DNA from: Hysterangium stoloniferum
Lineage: Eukaryota > Basidiomycota > Agaricomycetes > Hysterangiales > Hysterangiaceae
Assembly (NCBI GenBank): GCA_015178975.1
Contig: WHVD01000079.1
Location: 62,001 to 126,000, forward strand
Reading direction: 5' to 3'
Length of the DNA: 64,000 nt
The translations under genes were made by a program, and so were the position numbers. Positions 45,201-55,848 of this stretch are shown piece by piece. Position 1 is the first letter of the stretch. The number at the start of each line of letters is the position of its first letter. The notes beneath the pieces were generated by a model that saw only the letters and a list, made by a program, of their open reading frames with translations, did not search any database and was not told the origin of the DNA.

Positions 45201-46870
45201 TTGAAAATGTAGTTACTTTGTTCTGACAAGTTATTGATCTTGAAAATCCATTTTGACAATGTATCAGGATCACCATCCCACTTAGGAATGATTTCGGGTT
45301 TCAGTTTCAAGTCGAAATGTACTTCTTGAATGCCTTTAGAGTTTGTAGAGTCAAGCGGCTTGCCTTTTCCACGGTTCAGATTATTGAAGTCTTTAGGACC
45401 ACCTGGATCATAGGGGTCATCATCTCCACCACCTGGAGGACCTCCTCCATAAGGGAGATTTCGATTTTCAAAGAAACTTGGCCTGATTGGTCTCCGATAT
45501 GAAGTACGTCTATCTCTGTCAGGGTCATGAGGGAAATGATGTTCACTGTTGTTTCGATCAGGGGGCTCTTTAGGAGGTTCGTAAGGAGGATCTCCCGAAG
45601 CTACTTGAGTATGAGGCAATGAACTCCTCTTCTCCATAGTCCTTCTTTCTTGAGGATCTTGAAGTAGCTCTGATAGTCTCCTAGATTCTGACATATATGC
45701 AGGCAAGTCATTGTATGGTGAAGTGATACTTGAATGTGGACTGAATAGTTCTTCAGATGCCTTCTTTTTAGCATCTTGAAATCCATGTTCTTCAAACAAG
45801 GGTACACTTCGCTTGGTTTCATGCTGTATAATATTAGAATCAACTTCATCTCCTTGTGCAGCTTGACTTTTGTGATTTGAAGGTGCCTCTGGAGGTGGCA
45901 ATTCAAATCTAATTTCGCTTGTGAGCTGCTTCGGAGTTGAGTGAATGATTTCTAAAGGTTGGTCACTGGTTGGTAATGGAGAGGGTGTTTGCCTAATCCC
46001 CTCAGATCTGATCCTGGGGGAGGAAGCCACAGGCTGTGGTGCTTGAGTCGTTCCCATAGGCATCAGAGAATCATGTGAATATAGATAGGCAAGTGTATTC
46101 TCCACTTCCTCACGGTAAAGGACTGAGATGACTTCAAAATCACCCTGGCCCCAAGCTTCACGAGGATCATTATTTGGTCCCCAGATAGGAACATTTGGAA
46201 TAGGTAAGCCCTTGGCTTCTAATAGTGGAGAAGCTGTCTGAATATGTTCAAGGAGTATATCAGACAGTATCTCATAGCAGCCAGGGTCAATGTAATAGCC
46301 TGCCTGATCTGCAGGTAAATTCCTATTCTCTTCACTGGGTACTCCAACTAACAAGTCCTTCATCAAATAGAGAGCATGGGTTGCCACCCTTTCTGCAGGA
46401 ATTGGCAAAGGCATTGAAGGAAGCCTATCTTCTTTTGGAATATATTTAGTACCAATCTTTAGAATAACATCTCTTCTAGCCTTATCCTCAAATGAAGGCT
46501 CATACAACCTCCTCAATTGGATTGTGCTGGGATAGAGATGGGTAAGATCACCTGGTCTTGCTCTGTCACTTCTCGGTTGGTGCTTTTGAGGTGTACCAGA
46601 GAAGCTAAGGACAGGACTGTCTGGAATGGTGACATTAAGATGGCGGAATGCTTTTGGGGTAATGGGTCTGTTAGGAGAAATAGATCTCTCCCGTTCGGGT
46701 TGTATACTTGATGTTTTTGACATGATAGGATTGTTGCGGCTCCTACCGAAGGTGTATCGAATACTAAGAGGTGGTAGTAGAGTAGGTGTATTCGAAGGAG
46801 GAATGGGTGTTATAGGAATATAGGGAGTAATGTATTGATTCGAGGAAAGCTGTTGTAACTTGGTAGTCAC
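42272..46870 (-). CDS. E4 gag-protease-RT polyprotein
   Basis: A 1532-codon open frame. The N-terminal third is Pro/Ser-rich and probably disordered. The capsid-like gag region (about residues 490-720) has W-D-G-D-P-D-T and R-L-E-K-D-A-D-L-W-F-W. A C-x2-C-x4-H-x4-C zinc knuckle (C-R-H-C-G-S-P-K-H) lies near 44540-44580. The aspartic protease motif V-D-S-G-A-D-I-S is near 43970. Reverse transcriptase starts near residue 1320 and includes the catalytic Y-I-D-D-I-V-I-F (near 42440). Gag and pol share one frame, which some fungal Gypsy lineages use. The frame is open, but the element is not judged complete. Confidence 0.93.
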   Translation of the reverse strand: MTTKLQQLSSNQYITPYIPITPIPPSNTPTLLPPLSIRYTFGRSRNNPIMSKTSSIQPERERSISPNRPITPKAFRHLNVTIPDSPVLSFSGTPQKHQPRSDRARPGDLTHLYPSTIQLRRLYEPSFEDKARRDVILKIGTKYIPKEDRLPSMPLPIPAERVATHALYLMKDLLVGVPSEENRNLPADQAGYYIDPGCYEILSDILLEHIQTASPLLEAKGLPIPNVPIWGPNNDPREAWGQGDFEVISVLYREEVENTLAYLYSHDSLMPMGTTQAPQPVASSPRIRSEGIRQTPSPLPTSDQPLEIIHSTPKQLTSEIRFELPPPEAPSNHKSQAAQGDEVDSNIIQHETKRSVPLFEEHGFQDAKKKASEELFSPHSSITSPYNDLPAYMSESRRLSELLQDPQERRTMEKRSSLPHTQVASGDPPYEPPKEPPDRNNSEHHFPHDPDRDRRTSYRRPIRPSFFENRNLPYGGGPPGGGDDDPYDPGGPKDFNNLNRGKGKPLDSTNSKGIQEVHFDLKLKPEIIPKWDGDPDTLSKWIFKINNLSEQSNYIFKQLGQLVPLRLEKDADLWFWSLPTDYRREITASWSTLRRAICVYYMNRSWLDRQKGRANKASYQESGHSSESPTTYFIRKSELLSMVYRLSDSEMMMEVMNGAPEFWSTILDTHRCRTLREFATAIKHHEQALQHSPFGSQDSSIERRLKQVEQSIRQSKGPSSNRNQFRFARSNLIGWSPNIGKPQFPRDDSIVSKGNTPESKKARPCRHCGSPKHWDYDCKYSRKGTKNVRANFASQTDEDVQAQSEYDELYYNCSSEDEDSHQSIQESSESGNLINLDSDSSDSNTCEAFNVCRTVNLDSSPNSQSLKPQSIQRGLEIEHSFPNNTPIHQKASEQKLQRKMLNGIFNVKNYIIKLANSTKKEIFSLPKLMARPPGCAFLGAQATSAKGWLGCYGQNPTKIIVDSGADISLISHSTLSRLDNPPKIKNGQRVNLIQVTGASTISGFVSLPVYFDTDEGPVELVIEAYVVKGMTTPFIIGNDFADQYAISVIRGEEGSTLNFGSSGRSIKVENSIGPMLQDEKGQAFQVKVTPKLSDLTAKFKAHRKNKRVKKTLQNRKTDNSVRSVIGITISPESISAVPVSLTFPEKSDIAYIEKIILSNRGDQDFYAAPDSIITRKNPHLYVSNFSSFPVHIHEGQILGYSHNPESWLDSHEHLSEEQLNNLSAHAYLVKSIANQLLNPKYNSIDEPNVEGESEGGPKTAEPPPEDISSDKFFEEIDISKDLSLEQKKQLKSTLWKNRLAFGLDGRLGHYPAKVEINLREGAREISMPPFFASPKSRGVIDEQMDKWIKLKVIEPSQSPWGAPAFITYRQSKPRMVIDYRQLNAQVIPDELPLPRQDDILQALSGSQWLSTLDALAGFTQLEMASRDKEKTAFRTHRGLYQFLRMPFGFRNGPAVFQRVMQNVLAPFLWIFTLVYIDDIVIFSKTFEDHLNHVELVLQAIITSRRLPNQHPPTLTFLPTFLRPVMLRRLLLQ

Positions 46871-46974
46871 TTGATTTAACCTTGATTTAATTTCTTGTTG
46901 TTCGGGATGAAAGCCTTGATCCAGAATATAAGTGAATTACTGAAAGATTGCTGCAACGATAGATTGAAAGCAAG

Positions 46975-46998
46975 ATTTCCCAGAACGTCCACCAATTT
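46975..46998 (-). promoter_or_regulatory. tRNA-type primer binding site of E4
   Basis: On minus, a few bases after the LTR end, TTGGTGGACGTTCTGGG contains the TGG expected opposite a tRNA CCA end. This contrasts with the self-primer sites of E2, E3 and E5. The tRNA was not identified. Confidence 0.6.
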
Positions 46999-48268
46999 TG
47001 TAAGGTATCCGGCTATTTACTCTCTCAAATAATTAACAAACGTTGACACGGCAAGGGATTCAAGAAATAAACAAATAAAGGTCCAGTAATTTAAATACTG
47101 ATAGATTAATTAGCTGCGCTATTAAGCTTAAACAACTAAAGTCAATATTTGTTTGGTCTCTTGACAAATTCAGATGAACTTGTAGTGACGTGCTCTACGA
47201 AAGTTAAGTTCTCTTTGAGAATAAAGGTTCGGGAGCTGAATGTATGCGCAATAAGTTGGCGGAAACTTGTCGTAAGCCTTCGCTTTCTTGTAGCCTTTTA
47301 GTTTACTATTTATAAAGATTTAACAAGCTGTTAAATAATTTATAAATAGAGAGATTGTCCGAGAGTCGAATATCCAAGCGTTTGTTTAAAGATCGATTAA
47401 CTGTGCTGTTAAAATGGGCTCTTGAATAACCTAAACGGGCAGGGATTTCAGTAATGAGAATTTAGATTTACTTAAGTGATTAGTAAGCCTAAAGGTTTTC
47501 CGGGAAGCTGAGGGAACTTAGATGAATTAGCTAAGTTCAAGAGTTGCTGAGAAAGAGTTCAAAATGCTGCAAGTGTAGGTGCTTGCAGTTAGTAAATCAG
47601 ACTAAGGCTATTTTTGTCCTTAGGATGATTAGATAAGCTTATGAGCTGGTGCTGTTGATAGTAGTAAAGTAGTTGTTCTTTATTCAGTGATTTAGGCCTC
47701 CTTTTATACATGTAGAGATTTTTGCTTAATAATAGCTAAATAACTAATTAGGAAATTATTGGAAGCTTCTAAAAGTTTCTATAATTCCGCTATGATGTCA
47801 TAGCTATCACCCGACTCGAAGATCCGAACCGAAGATCCGAACCGGTCGAGTCAGAGAATAAACCCGAGATGGCCGAGGGTGGAAGCAAAATAAGCCGTGG
47901 CGCCGAAACGGAAATAAACGCGGCCGGCGGCTGCGAAAACTACTCGCGACGATTTGTAAACACGTCGTGACGTCGTCGTCACGTGATGTCACGTGATCGC
48001 GCGATAATAATGCGCATATATGTACTAATATAATATAATAAAACCCGGTCTCTCGAAATCAGATAACCCGGCTTTATTATACTTATTTTTCGACCGCTCT
48101 AGGCTTCGATTACATAATATGATGTCATTCGAAGCTTTGAGTATTCGAAGTTAAAAGGAAATAGCCTAATTCTTGAATTAATAAATAAAATAAAATAGAA
48201 TAAAATAAATTGAAATAAATTCGGGAAAATTAAGGGAAAATTCGTGAATATATACTAGATACATCACA
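46999..48268 (-). repeat. 5' LTR of E4
   Basis: 1270 bp, same length as and no difference seen from the LTR at 40884-42153. Confidence 0.95.
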
Positions 48269-48453
48269 AGGTCGGTGGTGTGGTATCGGTGGCTGTCGGT
48301 GCGGAGGAGGGTTCGGAGGCCGGAGAGGAGGGAGAAGTTGTAGAGGGAGAAACTTAGATAGTGAAAATATATCGGTTTTTCTTTAAAACAAACAAATCAT
48401 AGCGTGAAAACATAAGGCATAGTCGGAAAAAGGTCGGGTACCGCGTGATAGAC

Positions 48454-51400
48454 TTATAAAGAATTGAGAGGACCGGGTTTGTTCGGATAAGCTTGGTGAA
48501 ACCCTAAAACGATTTCCGAGGCATTACTGAGCTCTGTAGCTAGGATCCATGAAGTTTCTTCATCTGTACCTTCATAGCCAGCCCATTTGACCAAATAAAG
48601 TAATTTGCATGAGCGTCGGCGATTGTCAATTTTTGAGTCTAGGATTTCTGATATCTCGAATTCGGGTTCCCCATCAATAATCACGGGTGGAGGTGGTGGT
48701 TGTATGCGATCCGGTATACTGTTAGGAACACAAGGTTCTAACATAGATACATGAAATACCGGGTGTACTGCACGCATGTTGTCGGGGAGCCAAAGCGTCC
48801 ATGAAAGCGTGCCGGCTTGTGCTATAACTTCAAACGGACCTAAATATTTTTCAGAGAGCTTCTTAGAAGGTCTAGTAGTTCGGAAAAACTCGGCTTTAAC
48901 GAATACTCGGTCTCCGATCTTGAAATCAGGAGGCAGAAGTCGGTTTTTATCCACAGACCGTTGGTATCATTCTTGGGCCGTTGCAATAGTTTTACGAAGT
49001 TCTTGATGTAGCTCGTCAAGGTTGGTAACGAAGTCTTGAGCACGGGCGGATGCGAGATCGCATTCCGGGTGGATTGCGATGTTGGGGTTGTAGCCTTTAT
49101 TTGCGAAGAAAGGCGAAATGCCGGTAGTGGCATTTGGTGCGTTGTTATATGCGAATTCGGCTAGCGGTAGTAGTGATTTCCAATTGTCTTGTTGATAGTT
49201 GCAATAGACACGGATGTATTGTTCCAAGGTCTGATTCATGCGTTCAGTTTGTCCATCGCCTTCCGGGTGATAGCCTGAAGTGAAATGTAGCTTCATGTCT
49301 AGTGCTTTTCCAAGTGACCTAAAGAAGTGAGAAACAAACTCGGATCCACGATCGGATGTGACATGCGACGGAACGCCATGCTTGGAGAATACGTGGGTGA
49401 CGAATAATTCAGCTAACTGTACAGATGTTATCGTGTCATATGTTGGAATGAAAATACTTTGCTTTGAGAGCCGATCCACAACAACTAGGATTGCTGTGTG
49501 ACCTTCGGATGCCGGTAGGTGCTTGATAAAATCCATAGAAATCGAGTTCCAAGGTTTTTCCGGTATCGGTAATTGTTTGAGTAGGCCATATGGTTTGTGT
49601 CGCTGTGATTTAGAGCATAAACACGTAGTACAGGATTTACAATAGTGCTTAACAAAATCTCGGATGCCGGGCCATGTATATTCTCTTCTAATGAGCGAGA
49701 GGGTCTTATTGAGGCCGAAATGTCCCGAGATTGGGTGGTCTTATGTTGTAGGATTCGCAGCCGAAGGGTGTCGGAATCCGGTACATAAATGCGATTGTCA
49801 AGTCTAATGAAACCTTGTGAGTCTAATGACCATCGGGGTTGATCGGGGTCGGACGGGTTATCGAGGTGTGCTTTGGTGACTGGGTCTAATGGAATTGCCG
49901 ATAGTATATCTTGATGTAACTTTTCGGTATCCATAAGGATAACACTTCGCAAGACTGGATGAATGAGGTAAGTGGCTCGGATAGACGCGGACAGTTGTTC
50001 CGATGAAAACATAGGTTTGAAATTATGCGGGTTAACTGTGGCGTAGTCGCTACTCCCCTCTTTAGGATAGACGTCCCATCGTCTAGTCATAGCGTCAGGT
50101 TTTCCACCGGGGCGGAAACGAATTACCATGTTGAAAGCAGAGAGGTATTCGGACCATCGAGCTTGTCGATGGGTGAGAAGTTTTGTGGTTGAAAAGTAAA
50201 CTAAATTTTTGTGGTCTGTAATAACATCTACCGGGTGGGCCGAGCCTTCCAAATAATGTCGCCATGTCTTGAAAGCTTCAAATATTGCGAGTAATTCCTT
50301 ATCGTGAACGTCATATTTGAGTTCGGGCACCAAAAATGTGTGAGACAGAAAAGCTACTGGGTGTACTTCACCATCGGTGTCCAGAATGGACAATATCGCG
50401 GCAAGCGCATAGTCTGAAGCATCAGTTTCCACGATGAGTTGAACGTCGGGCTTCCAGTGCGACAAAATAGGGGTGGATGTAAACGCACTTTTCAATTCCT
50501 GGAATGCCGATCGGCATTCTTTGGAGAAATTCCACAGGGCATCTTTACGAGTAAGACGGGTGAGCGGAACGGTAATTTTTGAGTAGTTGTGAATGAAATG
50601 ACGATAAAAATTGGCGAAGCCTAGACAGGATTGAATATCCTTAACCTTCCGGGGTTCCGGCCAATCTTGAATGACTTGAATTTTAGAGTCGTCCATGCGG
50701 AGACCGTCAGGTCCCATCATAATCCCTAAATATTCAACTGTGTCAACATCAAAAGAACATTTTTTACCATTCGCAAAAAGACCATGTTTTCGGAGTCTTC
50801 GGAGAACTTCACGAACGTGTCCGTCATGAAGTGTAGGATCTTCGGAGAATATGAGGATGTCGTCTAAATACACAATGACAAAGACGTCGAGGAGGTCGGA
50901 AAAGACGACGTTGATAAAACGTTGAAAGACCGACGGAGCGTTGGTGAGGCCGAAAGGCATTACTAACCATTCAAAGGAGCCATAGCGAGTGCGAAAAGCC
51001 GTTTTCCATTCGTCGCCTTCGGCGATCCGAACCAAATGATAGGCATGCTTGAGATCTATCTTTGTATAGATTCGGGCCTTCCGAGGGGCATCGAGTAGAT
51101 CGGAGATTAATGGTAATGGGTACTTGTCTTTTCGGGTGATCACATTTAGTCCTCGAAAATCAACGCAAAGTCGAAGGGAACCGTCTTTTTTCTGAACGAA
51201 TAGGATGGGGGCTCCATAAGGAGACTTTGAGGGTCGGATAAAACCTATAGCCAAATGTTCGTCCAAGAAATCTCGGATAGCCAATAATTCGGACTGCGAG
51301 AGAGGATAAACTGGGCCTAGGGGCGGATGTGAACTATCTTCAATATCAATTTTCAAATCGTAAGGCCTGTGAGGGGCGAGTCGATCGGCTTTTTGTTTAC

Positions 51401-53946
51401 TGAAGACATCTGCAAATTCATGGTATTTTTCAGGAACACCTTCTAAGTCTGCGATTGGTTCAGTCACCGGGGATGCAAAGCAACCAGTGACTTCGTCAAT
51501 TTTAAGATTGACTGTAAATGCTCAGGAGCCGTCCAACTTGATGGCTCTCATAAAAGCTGCGGCATTTATTAGAGAGATGGGCAGCGGAGAGCTCGGATTT
51601 GCCACGGGGGCCGGAGGTGCTGTAGAGGCCATATTTGCCGAGACAGGTGGAAACGGACCAGTTGTAACGGGTGCCGACGGGGTTCGGAAATGGATACTGC
51701 CCAATACCCAATCAATCAATGGATTGTAGCGGGTGAGCCAGTTATGTCCTAGAACCACAGAGCAGCTCGGGTCCAACTGTGTTACAAAAAATGTAACTGT
51801 CTGAAAGGTTCCACATGGGAACCGAAGTCGGAGTTCGCAGGCTTGCGAGATTACGGAGTTTGAGGTACCATCAAAGAGTCGGAGCGGAATCAGATCTATT
51901 GCGTAGGTTTTTAACTGATTTTTTCTGGAAAAACTTGTATCTATAAAACAATGGGTTGAACCTGAATCTATGAGAGCTCGAAATGTGAGGGTCCCGAGAG
52001 GTTCCGAAGTAAGATTTATGAACAAGGAATTAGGATCATACAAGGCGGATGCGTTAAGGTGACAATTTTCCAGTGTGCGAGGAGATTCAACGCAACTCTC
52101 CAAACGCACGGAATCCAGAGAGTTGCTTAATCTTTTTTCAACTCGACAGCCGGCTTGGCCGGTTGTGAGGTCGTGGCCGTATTAGCCGATCGGGCTTTTG
52201 TGGCTTTTGGGCAAGCAGCGACTCGGTGTCCGGGATCTGCGCACAACAAACAAAGGTTGTTGTCCATTCAGCGTTGCTTTTCCTGTGGTAGGAGCTTGCC
52301 ATCGGAGCCGAGTTTGCCAGTTAAGTCGGGTTTGTCTTTGTCTTGAGACTTATTCGACTGTTTTCCCTTGCCTTTTTTGTTGTTAGCCCCTTTGTTTTCG
52401 GACTTCTTATCGGAGGTCGAGTTGCCATTGTTGTTGGTGTTTTGATTACCAGACTTGTTGGCATTCTTATTGTCCGATGATTTTTTGTCCGAGGGGTTTT
52501 CGCGGCTAATTTCCGAACATCGTTCCCAGTATCAGGCGTCTGCGTTTTGGGCTTTCAGATGCATGAGAGAGAGGGTCTTCAGCTTGCCAGTCTCTCCTTT
52601 GGAGACTTCATCTTTGAGGCGAGACGGAAGGCCAGAGTAAAACTGGTAGCGGAGGGCCGAATCGCCCCAGTCGCAACGCGCGGCGAGGTTGTTGAACTGG
52701 ACGATGTAATCGGTGATGCGCTGAGTGTCTTTCATTTTGAGATTAGAAAGTGCGGTTTCGGCATCGCCGGTTTGGTCGTAGGGACCGAAGTTAGTTTCGA
52801 GTTCCTCGACAAAGGCATCCCAATCGTGAAGCCAATTGGGGTCTTCGGAGGTGAGGCCAGAGAATGCAGGTTCAAACCAGGCTGCTGCGGAATCCTTAAG
52901 GTATGAGAGTGTGAAGTTGTCAGGAACCGGAAAACCCACCGGCCTCCGGGCCCCCGGACCCCGTCCTACATGCTCCCGACCCTCTATATTGTATAGTAAC
53001 AACCGGAGTTCCCACGGGAGCCCGCAAGTCAACTTGTTTATGCCTGACTCTCTGTACGCACCCCACCTGTCTGCACCTAACCCTCCATGTCTCATACACC
53101 AGTCCTCGGACTCCACCGGACTCCGGACTCCACTCTATGTACACCCGACACTCTGTGTCTTATGTACCAGTCACCGGACTCCGACCGGACTCCTGGAACC
53201 CCCTCTAACAGAGCATAGAACCCCGCTCCTGTTATCCATCTCAGTTGTTCACCATATCTTTCTGGTAATTATTCTGATATCACCGTTCCTTGTACTAATA
53301 ATCCCCGGAACCTTCCCGGGACCTATTACCCGGGGACTCCGTGGGACTATTTCCCGGAAGCAAGTGTGTGTTCGGAATAGTTACCAGAAACCTCCGCGGG
53401 ACTATCCGTGGAGCTTTGTTCGGGAACTTAACAGAAGTTTACCTTTCGGTCATCCGTTGCGAATGCAGCCAGGCGGTCCCGAAAATTGAATTGACATTGC
53501 ATAAGAAATGTCAGCAATTTCTTCGGGTTTGAGCCAGTGAATGGCTCGGGTTTGTTGACTCGGGTTTGCCCAGGTTCCTTTTCCTTGATATTTCTTTTAA
53601 GGAATTCATTAAGGGATCCTAGAGTACCTGAAAACAATTCCCATGTTTCTTCAGGGTCGAGAGCCGGTTTCTTCTTTGCGGACTTCTTGGAGCCACTAGC
53701 CTGAGGTTGGTCGCCATCCTCGGGTTCGTGTTCCGAAACTGGTTGATTGTTAATCTCCTCAGTTGCTTCAGGATCGGTTGCTTCAGTTACTTCTTCAGCA
53801 TCACCGGTAATCTCCACAAAGCGAGATTCTTCAGAGGTTTCTGGTAGCGGAGTTCTCTGAGTAGCTCGGGCTGTATACAGAAAAGGAGACTTGAGAGTGG
53901 AAGATTCTGCTTCGCCACTAGGCTTGGCATTTCTTCTCGGAGGCAT
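48454..53946 (-). pseudogene. E3 gag and pol region
   Basis: Reading leftward from the gag start M-P-P-R-R-N-A-K-P (53946): gag with an acidic linker (E-P-E-D-G-D-Q-P) and capsid-like region, to about 52140, with a Cys/His-type zinc knuckle near 52250; protease (51522-52109, I-D-S-G-S-T-H-C-F); RT (Y-L-D-D near 50870); RNase H (V-E-T-D-A-S-D-Y near 50430); integrase (48967 to about 49800); chromodomain (about 48540-48610, Y-L-V-K-W-A-G-Y). A solo LTR is inserted in gag. Relic with only a few other breaks. The closest relative in the window is E1. Confidence 0.93.
52918..53433 (+). repeat. Solo LTR in E3 gag, target duplication GAAGT
   Basis: 516 bp from TGTCAGGAACC to AACTTAACA, flanked by GAAGT (52913-52917 and 53434-53438). 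E2 gag gives the uninterrupted comparison. Rich in C and in CCGG-type sites, lacks the shared leader core, and belongs to a family not otherwise seen here. Orientation is assumed. Confidence 0.88.
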
Positions 53947-53970
53947 GATTAACGGAAAATGCGAGTGTGA

Positions 53971-53983
53971 AATCAGAATATAC
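53971..53983 (-). promoter_or_regulatory. Self-primer binding site of E3
   Basis: Two bases (GT) after the 5' LTR end on minus, the 11-mer ATATTCTGATT is the reverse complement of AATCAGAATAT in the family A LTR (exact in the 3' LTR at 39298-39308, one transition away in the 5' LTR at 54276-54286). Confidence 0.72.
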
Positions 53984-54704
53984 TGTTAAGAACTGAAAAC
54001 TGACTAATGTCGGTGGCCGACAGGGACCGATCGGAAGGACTTGGCTTCAGCTTATGTGCTGCGCCCTCGCAAATATCCGTAGGATGTCCTTAAATTTCGG
54101 GCGGGCGAAGACTAATCCTAGTGAGTACCTTTCGGCGTGATACTGATCAGAATCGAAGGACAAGTCGAGCATCGGGCCAAGGGGTCGGGGCCAGGAGTGG
54201 GCGAGCGCACGCGGAGGCGGATGGGGGATTCTTAGTATGAAGACTGATACAGGCGTATGAGGGTATTCTGAGTCGATATTCTAATTGCCTAGTGACTACA
54301 ACTACAGCGGGTTCATATACAAGTAACAGGCGTCTGGAAAATACTAATGGGGAGAAGGGCGGAACACGGTATTAACAATAAGCTTGACTAGGAACGGGAA
54401 GTTTATGATTAGTTCGGAGGCCGATGATAACCGAGAGCGGGATTACGATAAAAGGAAATAGTTCAAGAACTACAAATATAGCTAGACATATGCGAAACAT
54501 AAGATTGGATGGATCAACATAATAAAGGGGACGTATCAAAGTTTGACCAGACAATACGAGTTATTTTGACGTGGGCGTAAATGGAGTTTGATCTTCGCGA
54601 AACATTCGTCAGCTTCGGGGCCGATGGTTTCTGAGAGGATGACTTGAAACGTTGACAAGTGGCAATAACCTCGGGACCGATAGGGTTGCGACACGGTCGT
54701 AACA
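53984..54704 (-). repeat. 5' LTR of E3 (family A)
   Basis: 721 bp, single copy of the 88-bp block that is doubled in the partner LTR. Shared leader core at about 54036-54070. Confidence 0.94.
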
Positions 54705-55560
54705 AAGGGTTGAAATGAGAAGATGAAGGGTTGAAATGAGAAGATGAAGGGTTGAAATGAGAAGATGAAGGGTTGAAATGAGAAGATGAAGGGTTGAAAT
54801 GAGAAGATGAAGGGTTGAAATGAGAAGATGAAGGGTTGAAATGAGAAGATGAAGGGTTGAAATGAGAAGATGAAGGGTTGAAATGAGAAGATGAAGGGTT
54901 GAAATGAGAAGATGAAGGGTTGAAATGAGAAGATGAAGGGTTGAAATGAGAAGATGAAGGGTTGAAATGAGAAGATGAAGGGTTGAAATGGGAAGATAGG
55001 GTGTGTAAAGGAGGAGATGAAGTGATAAAAGAGGAAGATGAAGTGATAAATAGGGAGATGAGGGGTTGAAATGGGGAGATGAGGGATTGGAATGGGGAGA
55101 TGAGAGATTGGAATGGGGAGATGAGAGATTGGAATGGGGAGATGAGGGATTGGAATGGGGAGATGAGGGGTTTAAATGGGGAGATGAGGGGTTGAAATTG
55201 GCAAATGAAGTGTTGAAATGGAGAGTGTTGAAGTGTTGAAAGGTGGAGATGAAGTGAGGCAAGGGGGAGATGGCAAGTTGAAATAGGGAGATAATGTGAT
55301 GAAATATGATGAAATGTGAGGATGAAGTGATGAAATGGGAAAATGGAGTGTTGAATGGGAAGATGATCTGTAGAAATGGGTGATGAAGTGTTGGAATGGA
55401 GTGATGAAGTGATGAAAAGGGGAGATGAAATAGGAATGTGAAGAGTTGAAATAATGAGATGGGGTGTTGAAAGGGTGAAAATGACATGATGACACAGGGT
55501 GATGAAGTGAAGAAAGTGAGGAATTAGGGAGATGAAATTTTGAAATATATGGATGAAGGG
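54705..55560. repeat. 21-bp minisatellite, right part
   Basis: About 14 near-perfect units of GGGTTGAAATGAGAAGATGAA up to about 54995, then diverged variants (such as GGGGAGATGAGGGATTGGAAT) fading out near 55560. Because 21 is a multiple of three, long spurious frames run through it. The array continues from 38949-39005 across E3. Confidence 0.93.
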
Positions 55561-55848
55561 ATGAAATTACAATATGAAGTGTTGGAATGGGAAGATGGTA
55601 TTAGGACTGGAACACCTGCAGGGTCCCAGGTCCTACTTTGCAAGTCTTTATCTCTCCTTTTTCATATGAATCACCAACTGGGCACTGCCTGGAGATCCCA
55701 GCTCTTTAGATGCTCACAAATATTTGTCTTGATCTGCTTCTGCCAACTATTTTATTATGTCCCATATGTTTTTTTTTTGTCCCAGACTAAGGTCATCCCT
55801 GTCCATTTCCCACCATCTGTTAGCACACATTTGTATTTACAATCCAAT
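55561..55848. other. No gene recognised
   Basis: Contains an LTR-like phrase (TTAGGACTGGAACACCTGCAG) near 55590, possibly an old LTR start. Otherwise unassigned. Confidence 0.4.

Larger units (their letters stand above)
40884..48268 (-). mobile_element. Ty3/Gypsy element E4, young, shortened copy
   Basis: Two 1270-bp LTRs that I read as identical, and target duplication AGGTC on both sides (40879-40883 and 48269-48273). One long frame encodes gag, protease and reverse transcriptase. No RNase H, integrase or chromodomain was recognised, so I judge it an incomplete, non-autonomous copy. Its LTRs, primer site and gag are unlike those of E1, E2, E3 and E5. It is the latest insertion in the window. 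Confidence 0.95.
39988..48357 (+). pseudogene. E3 opposite-strand accessory gene, split by E4
   Basis: Best-preserved copy of the accessory gene. First block 39988-40288: after M-T-I-G-S-G-S-K comes a long Lys/Glu/Ala/Arg-rich helix (coiled-coil-like). Second block, about 40342-40424: acidic (E-S-D-D-K-E-G-E-E-D-E-E-D). Third block, from about 40473: basic lead, then the cysteine cluster near 40515-40610 with C-x2-C-x6-C-x10-C-x2-C-x6-C spacing, then a Gln/Glu/Leu helical region. Gaps between blocks are GT-AG, about 50-55 nt. E4 lies inside the third block; the acidic tail resumes at 48269 and stops at 48357. The Zn2Cys6 spacing suggests a DNA-binding regulator, but the target and role are unknown. 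Convergent with pol. Confidence 0.75.
39006..54704 (-). mobile_element. Ty3/Gypsy chromovirus E3 with nested insertions
   Basis: LTRs at 39006-39814 and 53984-54704, and target duplication AAGGG on both sides (39001-39005 and 54705-54709), the duplicated bases being part of the minisatellite unit. All expected parts are recognisable: self-primer site, gag, protease, RT, RNase H, integrase, chromodomain, opposite-strand gene and polypurine tract. It holds Gypsy element E4 and a 516-bp solo LTR. Apart from these, it has only a few breaks. The LTRs differ by about one to two percent outside an 88-bp duplication, so it is fairly young. Confidence 0.96.

Noticed and set aside
54609-55487. A minus-strand frame of 292 codons rich in Ser/Pro/His/Leu
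   Set aside because: It runs through the 21-bp minisatellite, whose unit is a multiple of three; open frames are expected there without any gene.
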